Below are positions 33,777-42,147 of a stretch of 64,000 nucleotides of DNA, one piece after another; the first letter of the stretch is position 1, and the number at the start of each line of letters is the position of its first letter. Position numbers and translations under genes: made by a program. The notes beneath the pieces are model-generated. The model did no database searches. It was given only the letters and a program-made list of their open reading frames with translations, and was not told the DNA's origin. The stretch is from Alphaproteobacteria bacterium (lineage in GTDB: Bacteria > Pseudomonadota > Alphaproteobacteria > Micropepsales > Micropepsaceae), in contig JANYAR010000061.1 of assembly GCA_025361185.1 (NCBI GenBank), forward strand, positions 1 to 64,000, read 5' to 3'.

Positions 33777-34645
33777 CAGTCGCGCTCCGGTCCGCCAGGC
33801 ATCCGGACCTGCGGCTTTTCGGCTGCGGGCGGCGTGCCGAGCCTGGTGAGATAGGCCAGCAGATTGTCGAATTCCGCCTTGCTGAGCTTTTTGTCGTAAT
33901 CGGTGGGCATCAAGCCTTTGGGCTCATAGACCACCTTCACCTTGGCACGGTCGAACAAATGCAGCTTTTCATCCATACCCATCACCTGCAGGGAGAAGCT
34001 GTCCTCATTGCGCAACAATCCGCGCACCGTCTTGCCATCGGCGGTGGTAACCCGCACCACCGGCGACACCGGCAGCGGCACGAGATAATGCGGCTGCGCC
34101 CCGCCCGGACCGTAGACACGATGCTGCTCCTTGGTCAGGGCGTCGATGATGGAGTTGGTCTTGCGCAAACCCGCCAGATTGGAAAGATCAGGGCCGATGA
34201 TGCTGCCGCGGCCCTTGACCATGTGACAGGAACCGCAACCGCCCTTGCCCCAGAACACCGCCTCGCCCGCCGCCACATCGCCCGGCGAAGGCGCGTCAAT
34301 GGCGGTGCCGCGCAGGCCCTTCACATAGGCGGTGACCTTCCAGATCTGATCGTCGCTCAGCTTGGTGCGATGCGCCGGCATCACGGTGGCGGGAATGCCG
34401 TTCTTGACGGCATCGAAAATCTCCGCGTCGGTCCGCTTGGCATAAGAACGGCCGGGAAGCGCCAGGCCGGGTCCGATCTCGCCCGCCGCGCCGTTGGCGC
34501 CATGGCAACCGGTGCAGGTGCCGTTATACAGCCCGCGGCCTTCCTCGACCGCCGCCGGATTGTTGGTATAGGGATTGGCCGCTGTCTGGGCGTGCGCCGC
34601 GGAAGCGGCGGCAGCGAAAGCCGCGATGAGAAGAACGCGCTTCAT
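33776..34645 (-). CDS. Exported diheme cytochrome c, partner of a PQQ dehydrogenase
   Basis: 289 residues starting MKRVLLIAAF, signal to AHAQ. Two heme motifs: CTGCH (about residue 43) and CGSCH (about residue 137), with distal Met candidates in AHRTK/PATVMPAH. The C-terminal region has a PQQ-dependent-alcohol-dehydrogenase-associated domain (TADGKTVRGLLRNEDSFSLQVM, GLMPTDYDKKLSKAEFDNLLAYL). It takes electrons from the quinoprotein to the respiratory chain. The start overlaps the stop of the PQQ dehydrogenase by four bases and the stop overlaps the lactonase start by one: a tightly coupled three-gene operon. Confidence 0.92.
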   Translation of the reverse strand: MKRVLLIAAFAAAASAAHAQTAANPYTNNPAAVEEGRGLYNGTCTGCHGANGAAGEIGPGLALPGRSYAKRTDAEIFDAVKNGIPATVMPAHRTKLSDDQIWKVTAYVKGLRGTAIDAPSPGDVAAGEAVFWGKGGCGSCHMVKGRGSIIGPDLSNLAGLRKTNSIIDALTKEQHRVYGPGGAQPHYLVPLPVSPVVRVTTADGKTVRGLLRNEDSFSLQVMGMDEKLHLFDRAKVKVVYEPKGLMPTDYDKKLSKAEFDNLLAYLTRLGTPPAAEKPQVRMPGGPERD

Positions 34646-36186
34646 TTCGCACCGCCTTCCGGCAAGCCAAAGCTGAAGACATTGCTGCTGGAGACGATAG
34701 CGACATATTGCATGCCGTCCACGCTGTAGCTGATCGGGCTGGCGGTGATCACATCGCCGGTGTTGAAGTGCCACAGCACCTTGCCGGTCTTGGAATCCAG
34801 CGCGGTGAACTGGCCGAATTCCTCCGGACTGAAGACCACACCGCCGGCGACCGACATCAACCCCGGACCGTAATGGTGCGAGGTGACCTGCTCATAGTCC
34901 CACACTTTCTTGCCGGTGAAGGCATCGAGCGCCCGGGTGAAGAGCTGCCACGTCTTGCCCTCTTCCGGACTTTCCAGATAGCCGGTGCCGGCATAGTTGC
35001 GGGCGGTGTCGCGGATGTTGATGCCGCAACCTTCCTGGGCCACGAAATAGAACATGTGCAGCTTGGGATCATAGGTGGGCGACGGCCAGTTCGTGGCGCC
35101 TGCCGTAGAGGGGCACGTCGTTGTTCCCTTCACCGACGGATCATGCGCCGGATCGGCAATGGGATGGCCCTTGTCGTCCCAGCCTTTCAGCCAGTCGACT
35201 TTCTTGACGAACTGGGTGGCCTGAAGGAATTCGCCGTTGGTGCGGTCGAGAATGTAATAGAAGCCGTTGCGGTTGGCCTGCAGCACCATCTTGCGCGGCT
35301 TGCCCTTCCACATCCCGTCCACCAGCACCGGCATTTCCAGCGAGTCATAGTCGTGGGTGTCGTGCGGCGTGTTCTGGTACCACCATTTGAGCTTTCCAGT
35401 GTCGGGATCGAGCGCGACGATGGCGTCGCTGTAAAGATTGTCGCCCTTGCGCCCCTCGCCCGCCCATTGCGGCTCGGGCTGGCCGGTGCCGTAATAGATC
35501 AGGTTCAATTGCGGATCGTAGGAACCCGACACCCAGATCGGCATGCCGTCGGGCTTTTGCCCGCCCCAGCTCGCCAGCGCAGGATCGTCATCGGCCGGAA
35601 TGGGCGACCAGCTCCACAGATATTTGCCGCTGTCGGCATCATAGGCCTGGATATAGCCATGGGGCTGGTTGCCGCTGACGATAAGCTTGCCATGCGCGAT
35701 CAGCGGCGCCTGGCCCGCCAGTTGCAATCCGTCATGCACCGCCACATCCCACAGCACACTGCCATTGCGCGCGTCCAGCGCCAGCAGACGCTTGTCGGAG
35801 GTGGTGACAAACAGTTTGTTGTTCCAGAAGCCGGTGCCGCGCTGCGCGCCGGTGGCGATGGGCTGGCGCTGAAACTGCCAGATGATATTGCCGCTGCGCG
35901 CGTCAATCGCGTCGATGCGGTTATATTGCGAGATATACATCACGCCATTGGCGACGATAGGCGTGGCCTCGAGATTCTTCTGGTCGGTCATGTGATAGAC
36001 CCATTTGGCCGCAAGCCGTCCGACATTGGCAGCAGTGATCTGGGTGAGCTGCGAATGGCGCTGGGCATGATTCTGGCCGGAATAGGTCAACCAGTTCTTG
36101 GGATCAGCCAAAGGATCGGGGGCCTGCGCCCAAACTGGGGCAGAGGTCAGCAGCAAAGCTGACAGAAGTAGGCATCTTGGGCCCAT
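34642..36186 (-). CDS. Exported PQQ-dependent alcohol/sugar dehydrogenase
   Basis: 514 residues; ATG 36186 (MGPRCLL) is preceded by AAGGGG seven bases away and is preferred over an upstream TTG. Signal to APVWAQ. Eight-bladed propeller of the methanol/ethanol dehydrogenase type: YSGQNHAQRHSQLTQI, IDARSGNIIWQF, GDNLYSDAIVALDPDTGKLKWWYQ, HDTHDYDS at the active site, NRNGFYYILDRTNGEF, ALDSKTGKVLWHFNTG. It lacks its own C-terminal heme domain, which fits the separate cytochrome gene just downstream. It is first in the dehydrogenase-cytochrome-lactonase operon; the product would be an aldehyde, acid or lactone. Confidence 0.93.
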   Translation of the reverse strand: MGPRCLLLSALLLTSAPVWAQAPDPLADPKNWLTYSGQNHAQRHSQLTQITAANVGRLAAKWVYHMTDQKNLEATPIVANGVMYISQYNRIDAIDARSGNIIWQFQRQPIATGAQRGTGFWNNKLFVTTSDKRLLALDARNGSVLWDVAVHDGLQLAGQAPLIAHGKLIVSGNQPHGYIQAYDADSGKYLWSWSPIPADDDPALASWGGQKPDGMPIWVSGSYDPQLNLIYYGTGQPEPQWAGEGRKGDNLYSDAIVALDPDTGKLKWWYQNTPHDTHDYDSLEMPVLVDGMWKGKPRKMVLQANRNGFYYILDRTNGEFLQATQFVKKVDWLKGWDDKGHPIADPAHDPSVKGTTTCPSTAGATNWPSPTYDPKLHMFYFVAQEGCGINIRDTARNYAGTGYLESPEEGKTWQLFTRALDAFTGKKVWDYEQVTSHHYGPGLMSVAGGVVFSPEEFGQFTALDSKTGKVLWHFNTGDVITASPISYSVDGMQYVAIVSSSNVFSFGLPEGGAK

Positions 36187-36260
36187 GACGTTCCCCTTAT
36201 TTTTGTTCAATAGAGCAAAAAAGGGTCGTGCTGGGAAGGCGAAGGCAGCCTACTCTTCAG

Positions 36261-36296
36261 GCCGCGCCATCTTCAAGCCGCGCCATCTTCAAGCCG
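36261..36296. repeat. Short tandem repeat after the flavoprotein gene
   Basis: GCCGCGCCATCTTCAA occurs twice in direct succession (36261-36276 and 36277-36292) with the first bases of a third copy. It overlaps the stop of the flavoprotein gene and may have arisen by slippage. Confidence 0.7.
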
Positions 36297-37422
36297 CTAA
36301 GGGCACCTTGCCGCTCAGCCGCGCACCCAGGCCCAACAGCCGGGGCGCCGCCGCCAGCACAGCCCGGCTGGCAAGCCGGCCGGTGTCATTCATCGCCAGA
36401 TGGGCGAACAGCGAAGCCGCCCGGATGCGGGGCGCGAACTGGCGCTTCCAGGCCTGCGCATAATCCTGCGCGCGGCCTTCGATCAGCAGCCTGGCCAGCA
36501 GGCCAGATGACTGGATCGCCATGCTGATGCCCTCGGCGATCACCGGATGCGCTTCACCGGCGATATTGCCGGTGAAAAAGACGCCGTCCGCGTAACGCCT
36601 GCGAATACCGGGATGGATGGGCCCGGTGGAAAGAAACTCGCCTTCCAACCGGGCACGATACAGCGCCTCATGCACACCCCTGGTGGTGGCCATGATGTGC
36701 GCCAGCACCGCCTGGGCCGCCTTGCCGCCATGGCGGGCGCGGGCCTTTGCCAGCGCGTCGCGCCGGATGCAGCAGGACAAAGACGTGCGGCCTGCATCGC
36801 TGTGCACCAATCCGCCATAGCCGCCGGGAAAAGCCAGCAGCGGCATCAGGCCCGCCGGCAAATTGCTATCCTGGAAATGCGCCTTGAAGGCGAACAGGTC
36901 GGACGGCGCGGCACGGCGGCTATTCACCGCGAAAGGTCCTTTGGCATTCCAGGAACCGCAGGCCGCGATGACCACCGGGGCCGTGAGCGTCCATCCACCG
37001 TCCAGGCGGCAGATGCTGCTCTCGCCTTCCCGCCACAAATCTGAAACTTCGGCCGGCTGAAACAACACCGCGCCGGCATCCCGTGCCGCATCGCGCAGCA
37101 TCAGGTCCAGATACTCGCGCCCCAAGGCACGGCCCCAGACTTTTTCCTCCGGCGCGGTCAGCTTGGCAGAGCCCGCATAGGCACCCACGCGCGTCACCGG
37201 CGGCCCCGCGGCGGCGGAAAATGCATCTGCGACCCCGCAGGCCTCCAGCACGGGCATGGTGGTGGCGGACAGGAATTCGCCGCACACCTTGCGGCGGGGG
37301 AATTGCGATTTTTCCACCAGCGCGACAGCCCAGCCGGCTCGCGCCAAAAGCCGCGCCGTAGACGAACCCGCAGGCCCCGCGCCGATAATGATGGCGTCAT
37401 AGCGCATGGGATTGGAACACAT
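36289..37422 (-). CDS. FAD-dependent oxidoreductase (geranylgeranyl-reductase/hydroxylase type) of type III PKS operon
   Basis: 377 residues. Rossmann FAD motif YDAIIIGAGPAGSSTARLLARAG at the N-terminus, RRKVCGEFLS, and a late GNIAGEAHPVIAEGISMAIQSS motif (GD-type FAD site, here GN). The ATG at 37407 (MRYDA) is equally possible; either way the start lies inside the end of the methyltransferase gene. In the srs type of phenolic-lipid operon of Streptomyces (PKS, methyltransferase, flavoprotein) the flavoenzyme oxidises the methylated resorcinol. The same order here supports that role. Confidence 0.88.
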   Translation of the reverse strand: MCSNPMRYDAIIIGAGPAGSSTARLLARAGWAVALVEKSQFPRRKVCGEFLSATTMPVLEACGVADAFSAAAGPPVTRVGAYAGSAKLTAPEEKVWGRALGREYLDLMLRDAARDAGAVLFQPAEVSDLWREGESSICRLDGGWTLTAPVVIAACGSWNAKGPFAVNSRRAAPSDLFAFKAHFQDSNLPAGLMPLLAFPGGYGGLVHSDAGRTSLSCCIRRDALAKARARHGGKAAQAVLAHIMATTRGVHEALYRARLEGEFLSTGPIHPGIRRRYADGVFFTGNIAGEAHPVIAEGISMAIQSSGLLARLLIEGRAQDYAQAWKRQFAPRIRAASLFAHLAMNDTGRLASRAVLAAAPRLLGLGARLSGKVPLAA

Positions 37423-38068
37423 GGGTAAAGGGCAAGGCGCCGCGCTCGTTCATTTTCCAATGTCCGCCCTTCGGCCACAGCGCCGACAGCTCCTGCCCAC
37501 GGAAGCCAGCCTGCACGCTGGCCACCGCATCGTGACGGGTGACATGGTTGGCGCCCAGCGCAAACACCAAGCGCGCGCCCAGCAGCGCCAGCGCCGAACG
37601 CCGCGGTTCGCAGGCAACAAAGCCCTTGGCCTGCGCCGACACCAGCGCCAGCAGCCGCGCCAGCGCCGCATCGTCCAAATGATGCAGGAACAGGTTGGCA
37701 ATAACGATGTCGGGTTTGACTTGCGGTAAACTCTCGAAGATATCGCCCCGCACGGTCTCGCAATGCCAGCCCTGCGCCGCAAAGCCTGCCCGCGTCTCGC
37801 CGCTCACGATATCCTGGCGATCAAGAATGACGGCCCTGACGCCGGGCCAGCGATTGGAGAGCCGCCTGGCCAGGCCCAGCAGAAAGCGTCCGTCGCCGCC
37901 GCCCAGATCGGCCAGCAGCGTTGGAGCCGCAAAGCCGGCCAGCGCCTTCGCCATGATCGCGCCCTGGAACATCACCCCATTGATGCGCGCCAGGTCGCGG
38001 CGTGAGCGGATGGCACCGGGATCACCGGGGGGAAGAAAATCCAGAATCTCCGGGGTCAGCACACGCAC
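37397..38068 (-). CDS. SAM-dependent methyltransferase of type III PKS operon
   Basis: 223 residues. Class I fold: LLADLGGGDGRFLLGLARR (SAM motif I), AVILDRQD, RGDIFE, ANLFLHHLDDAAL, ACEPRRS. It starts two bases from the PKS stop and its own end overlaps the flavoprotein start, so it is in the same operon. Likely O- or C-methylation of an alkylresorcinol-type product; which one cannot be told. Confidence 0.88.
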   Translation of the reverse strand: MRVLTPEILDFLPPGDPGAIRSRRDLARINGVMFQGAIMAKALAGFAAPTLLADLGGGDGRFLLGLARRLSNRWPGVRAVILDRQDIVSGETRAGFAAQGWHCETVRGDIFESLPQVKPDIVIANLFLHHLDDAALARLLALVSAQAKGFVACEPRRSALALLGARLVFALGANHVTRHDAVASVQAGFRGQELSALWPKGGHWKMNERGALPFTHVFQSHAL

Positions 38069-38069
38069 G

Positions 38070-39152
38070 TCATGCCGCCATGCGGAACATCATGGTCTCG
38101 GCCACCAGGCCCGGCCCGAACGACATGGCACATCCATTCTTTCCGGCATTTTTTCCGGCATTCCGGCCTGCCGCCGCTTCGCGCATGATCCTGTCCAGCA
38201 CGAACATCACCGTGCCCGAAGACATGTTGCCATAATCGTTCAGCACCGAACGCGAGGCCTTGAGCGCCTCGGGCGAAAGGCCAAAGGCCTGCTCCACCGC
38301 ATCCAACACCGTGCGCCCGCCCGGATGCACCGCCCACAAATCGATATCGTTGGCGCCGCCCAATATGTCGTCGCGCGACGCTGACAAGGCGGTGCGGATG
38401 GCGCCCGGCACCCCGCCGGACAGCACCATGTCGAAACCCTGCTGGCGGATATTCCAGCGGATCAGCTCTTTTGTGTCGGGCACCAGCGCGGCACGGAAAG
38501 ATTTCATCTCCACCCCTATGCTGTCGGCGCTGATCAATGCCGCGGCACAACCGTCGGCGAACAGCAGGAAGGAGAGAATTTCTTCCAGATCGTCGGTCTC
38601 GTGCAGGTGCAGGGTGCAGAGTTCCAGATTCACCGCCAGCACCCGCGCCGAAGGCTCGGAACGCACGATATGGCGCGCCAGCTTGAGCGCATTGATCGCG
38701 GCATAGCAGCCCATGAAGCCGACCATGGTTCGTTCGGTTGTGGACTTCAGTCCGCAACGCTCTATCAGCTCCAAATCGATGCCGGGCGCGGACAGGCCCG
38801 TACAGCTGGTGACAATCACATGGGTGATCCGCGAACGGTCTTCATCCTTGAGCAGCTTTTCGGCCGCTTCCACTGCGAGGCCCGGCGCGCAGGCCTCGAA
38901 CTTTTTCATGCGCACGGCCGTGTCGGGAAAAGCGCCCAGACGATAAAAGCCTTCGGTGTCCACCGCCGCGTCCTTGGCCGGTTCCAGAAACGAATAGCGA
39001 TGGGCGATGCCGCTGCGCGCCGCCATGCGCTCGAACAGCGCCTGGCGGCGGCGGTCGCCGCTCAGCATTTTCTGGCCGAAGCGCAGGAAGGTGTCGTGCA
39101 CATCATGGGGCGGCGTGGCGGTGGCGATACGGTTGATGAAGGCTTTGGACAT
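38070..39152 (-). CDS. Type III polyketide synthase (chalcone-synthase-like)
   Basis: 360 residues. Catalytic triad visible: Cys149 in GFMGCYAAINAL, His276 in WAVHPGGRTVLDA, Asn309 in NDYGNMSSGT. The rest fits bacterial alkylresorcinol/alkylpyrone synthases (TSCTGLSAPGIDLELIERCGL, LSFLLFADGCAAALI). A short AGRNAGKNAGKNG repeat near the C-terminus is unusual and comes from a tandem DNA repeat. It would extend a fatty acyl starter with malonyl units to a phenolic lipid or pyrone. It leads the PKS-methyltransferase-flavoprotein operon. Confidence 0.94.
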   Translation of the reverse strand: MSKAFINRIATATPPHDVHDTFLRFGQKMLSGDRRRQALFERMAARSGIAHRYSFLEPAKDAAVDTEGFYRLGAFPDTAVRMKKFEACAPGLAVEAAEKLLKDEDRSRITHVIVTSCTGLSAPGIDLELIERCGLKSTTERTMVGFMGCYAAINALKLARHIVRSEPSARVLAVNLELCTLHLHETDDLEEILSFLLFADGCAAALISADSIGVEMKSFRAALVPDTKELIRWNIRQQGFDMVLSGGVPGAIRTALSASRDDILGGANDIDLWAVHPGGRTVLDAVEQAFGLSPEALKASRSVLNDYGNMSSGTVMFVLDRIMREAAAGRNAGKNAGKNGCAMSFGPGLVAETMMFRMAA

Positions 39153-39275
39153 GGGGTGGTCCTAAGGGGGCGGGCGCACCCTAGCCCAGCTGTGGCCGCC
39201 GCGCTGCCTTTTTATTACAGTTGTAGGCGGTCGGCATTCATGCCCGGTTCAGCTTGGCCGAAAATTAAACCCAGT

Positions 39276-41342
39276 TCACCAAAGATGAACCCGCTCGGAC
39301 GGGGCCAGATCATATTTTTCCCCCGGTTTCACGCCAAAAGCGTCATACCAGGCGTCCATATTGCGGGTCGGGCCGATCACCCGGAACTCCGCCACCGTAT
39401 GCTCGTTGGACATGGTCTGGGTGCGGATCGCACTTTCGCGCATCTTGGTCCGCCACACCTGGCCAAAGGACAGGAACAGGCGCTGATCCCCGCTATAGCC
39501 GTCGATCACCGGCGCCGGCCTGCCATTCAGCGACAGATGATAGGCCTTGAGCGCGATGGCGAGCCCGGCATTGTCGGCGATGTTCTCGCCCAGCGTGTTC
39601 TTGCCGATGACATGCAGGCCGGGCAGCGGCTCGTAGGCGTCATATTGCTTGACCAGGGCCGTGGTGCGGGCATCGAAATTGGCCCGATCTTCCTTTGTCC
39701 ACCAATCCTGGAACACGCCCTTGCCGTCATATTTGCTGCCCTGATCGTCAAAGCCATGACTGATCTCATGGCCGATCACCGCGCCGATGGCGCCGTAATT
39801 CACCGCATCATCGGCAGCGGGATCGAAGAACGGCGCCTGCAGAATGGCGGCGGGAAACACGATCTCATTGAAGGAAGGATTGTAATAGGCGTTGATGGTG
39901 GACGGCGTCATGCCCCACTCACTCCTGTCCACCGGCTGGTTGATGCGGCCGACGTCGCGGTTCCATTCGTACATGGTCGCGCGCTGGGCGTTGCCGACAG
40001 GTTCGCCGCGCTCAACCTTCAAGGCGGTATAATCGCGCCACTTTGTGGGATAGCCGATCTTGGGCGTGAATTGGTGGATCTTTTCCAGCGCCTTGGCACG
40101 GGTGGCGGGACCCATCCAGTCCAAGGTTTGGATGTCGGCCTGATAGGCCTTGAGCAGGTTGGACACCAGCCGGTCGGCCTTGGCCTTGGACTGGGGCGGG
40201 AAATAACGCGCCACATACAGCTTGCCCAGGGCTTCGCCCAATTGCTGGTCCAGCAGATGCATGGCGCGGGTCTGGCGGTCGAGCTGTTTGGTGCGCCCGG
40301 TCAGCACCGTGCCATAGAAAGAGAAAGCCAGATCGTCGAACCGCTTGGGCAGATAGGCTGCGAATGTGTGCAGATAGTGCACCGTCAGATAATCGCGCCA
40401 GGTCGAGACCGGGGTGTTCTTGAAGATGGTGGCCAGCGGCGCAAAGGCGGTTTTTTCCGCCACAATGACGTAACGTTCATTGCCATCGGGCTTTTTGAGC
40501 GGAATGCCGCCCTCCGCCAGGAAGGCATCCCAGGCAAAATCCGGCGCCAGCGTCTTCAAGGCAGACACCGGCATTGGATTGTAGACCTTGTCCTCGTCGC
40601 GGCGGTCGGCGCGGGTCCACGACACTTTGGCAATCTCGGTCTCCAGCGCCAGCACGCGGTCGGCGCGCGCTTCGCTGTCGTCAAGGCCCGCCAGCGCCAT
40701 CATGTCAGCGAGATATTTGCGATAGGCGGTGCGGGTTTTGACGATCGCCGCGTCGCTGGACAGGTAATAATCGCGGTCGGGCAGGCCCAGCCCTGCCTGG
40801 CCCAGATTGACCGAATAATTGTTGGGATTCTTGTCGTCCACCCCCATACCGATATTGAAGATGCTCATGGTGGAGAGCCGCACCGATCCCATGGCGTGGG
40901 CGACATCATCGGGCGTCTTGAGGCCGGCAAGATAGTCCAAATCCGCGCGCACCGCCGTCAGCCCCTTGGCTTCGATTGTCGCGGTATCCATGAAGGCGTC
41001 ATAAAGGTCGCGCAGCTTACGCTCCTCCACGGGCAGGCGGTCCTCCGGCTTCTTTTCCAGATCGGCGACGATGGTCTTCAACCGCTCCTCGCTGAGGATC
41101 TGCAGATCCTGAAAGGAGCCGGTGGAGGCACGGTCGGCGGGAATCTCGGCTGTCTTCAGCCAGCCGCCATTCACATGCAGGAAAAAATCGTCGCCCGGCT
41201 TGACGGCGGTATCCAGCGAAGTGAGGTCAACGCCCCACGCTCCCAGCTTGGGCTTTTGCGCCGCGCCGCCCCATTGCCCTGAGGATGCGCACGCCGCACA
41301 CAGGAGGCCGCACAGAACAACCACGACAGCAAAACGGGACAT
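39276..41342 (-). CDS. M13-family metallopeptidase (neprilysin/PepO-like), probable lipoprotein
   Basis: 688 residues from ATG 41342 (MSRFAVVVVLCGLLCAAC); the signal ends at a Cys, so lipid attachment is possible. Zinc site HEISH with GFDDQGSKYDGKG, then ENIADNAGLAIALKAY carrying the third ligand Glu, and the MRESAIRTQTMSNEHTVAEFRV / PTRNMDAWYDAF C-terminal signature. Domain order and length fit M13. It acts on peptides in the periplasm. The region upstream overlaps the end of the DUF5666-like gene (41371). Confidence 0.93.
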   Translation of the reverse strand: MSRFAVVVVLCGLLCAACASSGQWGGAAQKPKLGAWGVDLTSLDTAVKPGDDFFLHVNGGWLKTAEIPADRASTGSFQDLQILSEERLKTIVADLEKKPEDRLPVEERKLRDLYDAFMDTATIEAKGLTAVRADLDYLAGLKTPDDVAHAMGSVRLSTMSIFNIGMGVDDKNPNNYSVNLGQAGLGLPDRDYYLSSDAAIVKTRTAYRKYLADMMALAGLDDSEARADRVLALETEIAKVSWTRADRRDEDKVYNPMPVSALKTLAPDFAWDAFLAEGGIPLKKPDGNERYVIVAEKTAFAPLATIFKNTPVSTWRDYLTVHYLHTFAAYLPKRFDDLAFSFYGTVLTGRTKQLDRQTRAMHLLDQQLGEALGKLYVARYFPPQSKAKADRLVSNLLKAYQADIQTLDWMGPATRAKALEKIHQFTPKIGYPTKWRDYTALKVERGEPVGNAQRATMYEWNRDVGRINQPVDRSEWGMTPSTINAYYNPSFNEIVFPAAILQAPFFDPAADDAVNYGAIGAVIGHEISHGFDDQGSKYDGKGVFQDWWTKEDRANFDARTTALVKQYDAYEPLPGLHVIGKNTLGENIADNAGLAIALKAYHLSLNGRPAPVIDGYSGDQRLFLSFGQVWRTKMRESAIRTQTMSNEHTVAEFRVIGPTRNMDAWYDAFGVKPGEKYDLAPSERVHLW

Positions 41343-41370
41343 GCGAATTCTCCGGATGGCGGGGGACAGT

Positions 41371-42147
41371 CTAGGGCAGGGATGGCGGCTTTTCCACGGT
41401 TGCGGTTTTTTCAACGATCACACCGGGGGTAACATTCTTGTCATCGCCGGTCTTGGTCATGGCCACGGTTACCAGACTTCCGGCAACCAGCAGGCTTTTA
41501 TCGCCCACGCTCAGCAGGGAAATCGGCGTACCGGGCAGAACTTCTATGGTGGCGGATGCTTCGCAGGCAAGCGGGCTGGCATAGGCCGGCGGCGATGCCC
41601 TGCCCTCGCAAAGTGTCCGGCCCCGTCCCAGCCCGGTCAGAAGCGCACCGCGATAATGCAAGGTCAGGGTTCCATCCTGCTGATCTTCCGGTGCGGTGAA
41701 CTTAATCTCGCTCACCGTGCCGTTGACGATCAGCCGTTCGCCTTCCGGAAAACGGCCCTCGCCCGTGCCACGCAGCGCCTCGGCATAGAGATAGACATCC
41801 TGTGCCCGCAATTTTCCGCCGCTTCTTTCTGTCACCGCCGCGCCGGCATAATCGCCCGGCTTGATGGTGGCGAAGGACGCCTTGTCCGAGCCGACATACC
41901 GCGTGTCGGGCCGTACAGAGACCGTGAAGGGCTCGGGCTTGGCCGCAATGTCCGCCACCATGGCCTTATTGTTACCCGCCGCATGCGCTGTTGGCGCAGA
42001 CGGCAACGGCTCCAGGGTCATGACCTGGCCGTCAAAGGCCGTAAGCCGGGCCTTGACCCGCACCACGGGCGCCGCCGCCCAAGCCACCGTAAAGCATTGC
42101 GCCGCGGTCGCGACGCAGGCAATCAGAAAGCCAAAACCTGATTTCAA
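41371..42147 (-). CDS. Exported hypothetical protein (DUF5666-like beta repeats)
   Basis: 258 residues with a signal peptide (to AVAWAAAP). Strand-rich repeats of the type VRVKARLTAFDGQVMTLEP, FTVSVRPDTRYV, LIVNGTVSEIKF, which resemble DUF5666/OB-like domains. Two Cys (RTLCEG, LACEAS) may form a disulfide. The start overlaps the stop of the exported methyltransferase by four bases. The function is unknown. Confidence 0.7.
   Translation of the reverse strand: MKSGFGFLIACVATAAQCFTVAWAAAPVVRVKARLTAFDGQVMTLEPLPSAPTAHAAGNNKAMVADIAAKPEPFTVSVRPDTRYVGSDKASFATIKPGDYAGAAVTERSGGKLRAQDVYLYAEALRGTGEGRFPEGERLIVNGTVSEIKFTAPEDQQDGTLTLHYRGALLTGLGRGRTLCEGRASPPAYASPLACEASATIEVLPGTPISLLSVGDKSLLVAGSLVTVAMTKTGDDKNVTPGVIVEKTATVEKPPSLP

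Noticed and set aside
34708-36162. 484-codon plus-strand frame
   Set aside because: Antisense shadow of the PQQ dehydrogenase.
38601-41282. 893-codon open frame on the plus strand
   Set aside because: It runs antisense to the PKS and M13 genes. High GC opens this frame; it has no family pattern, and the minus-strand proteins are clear.
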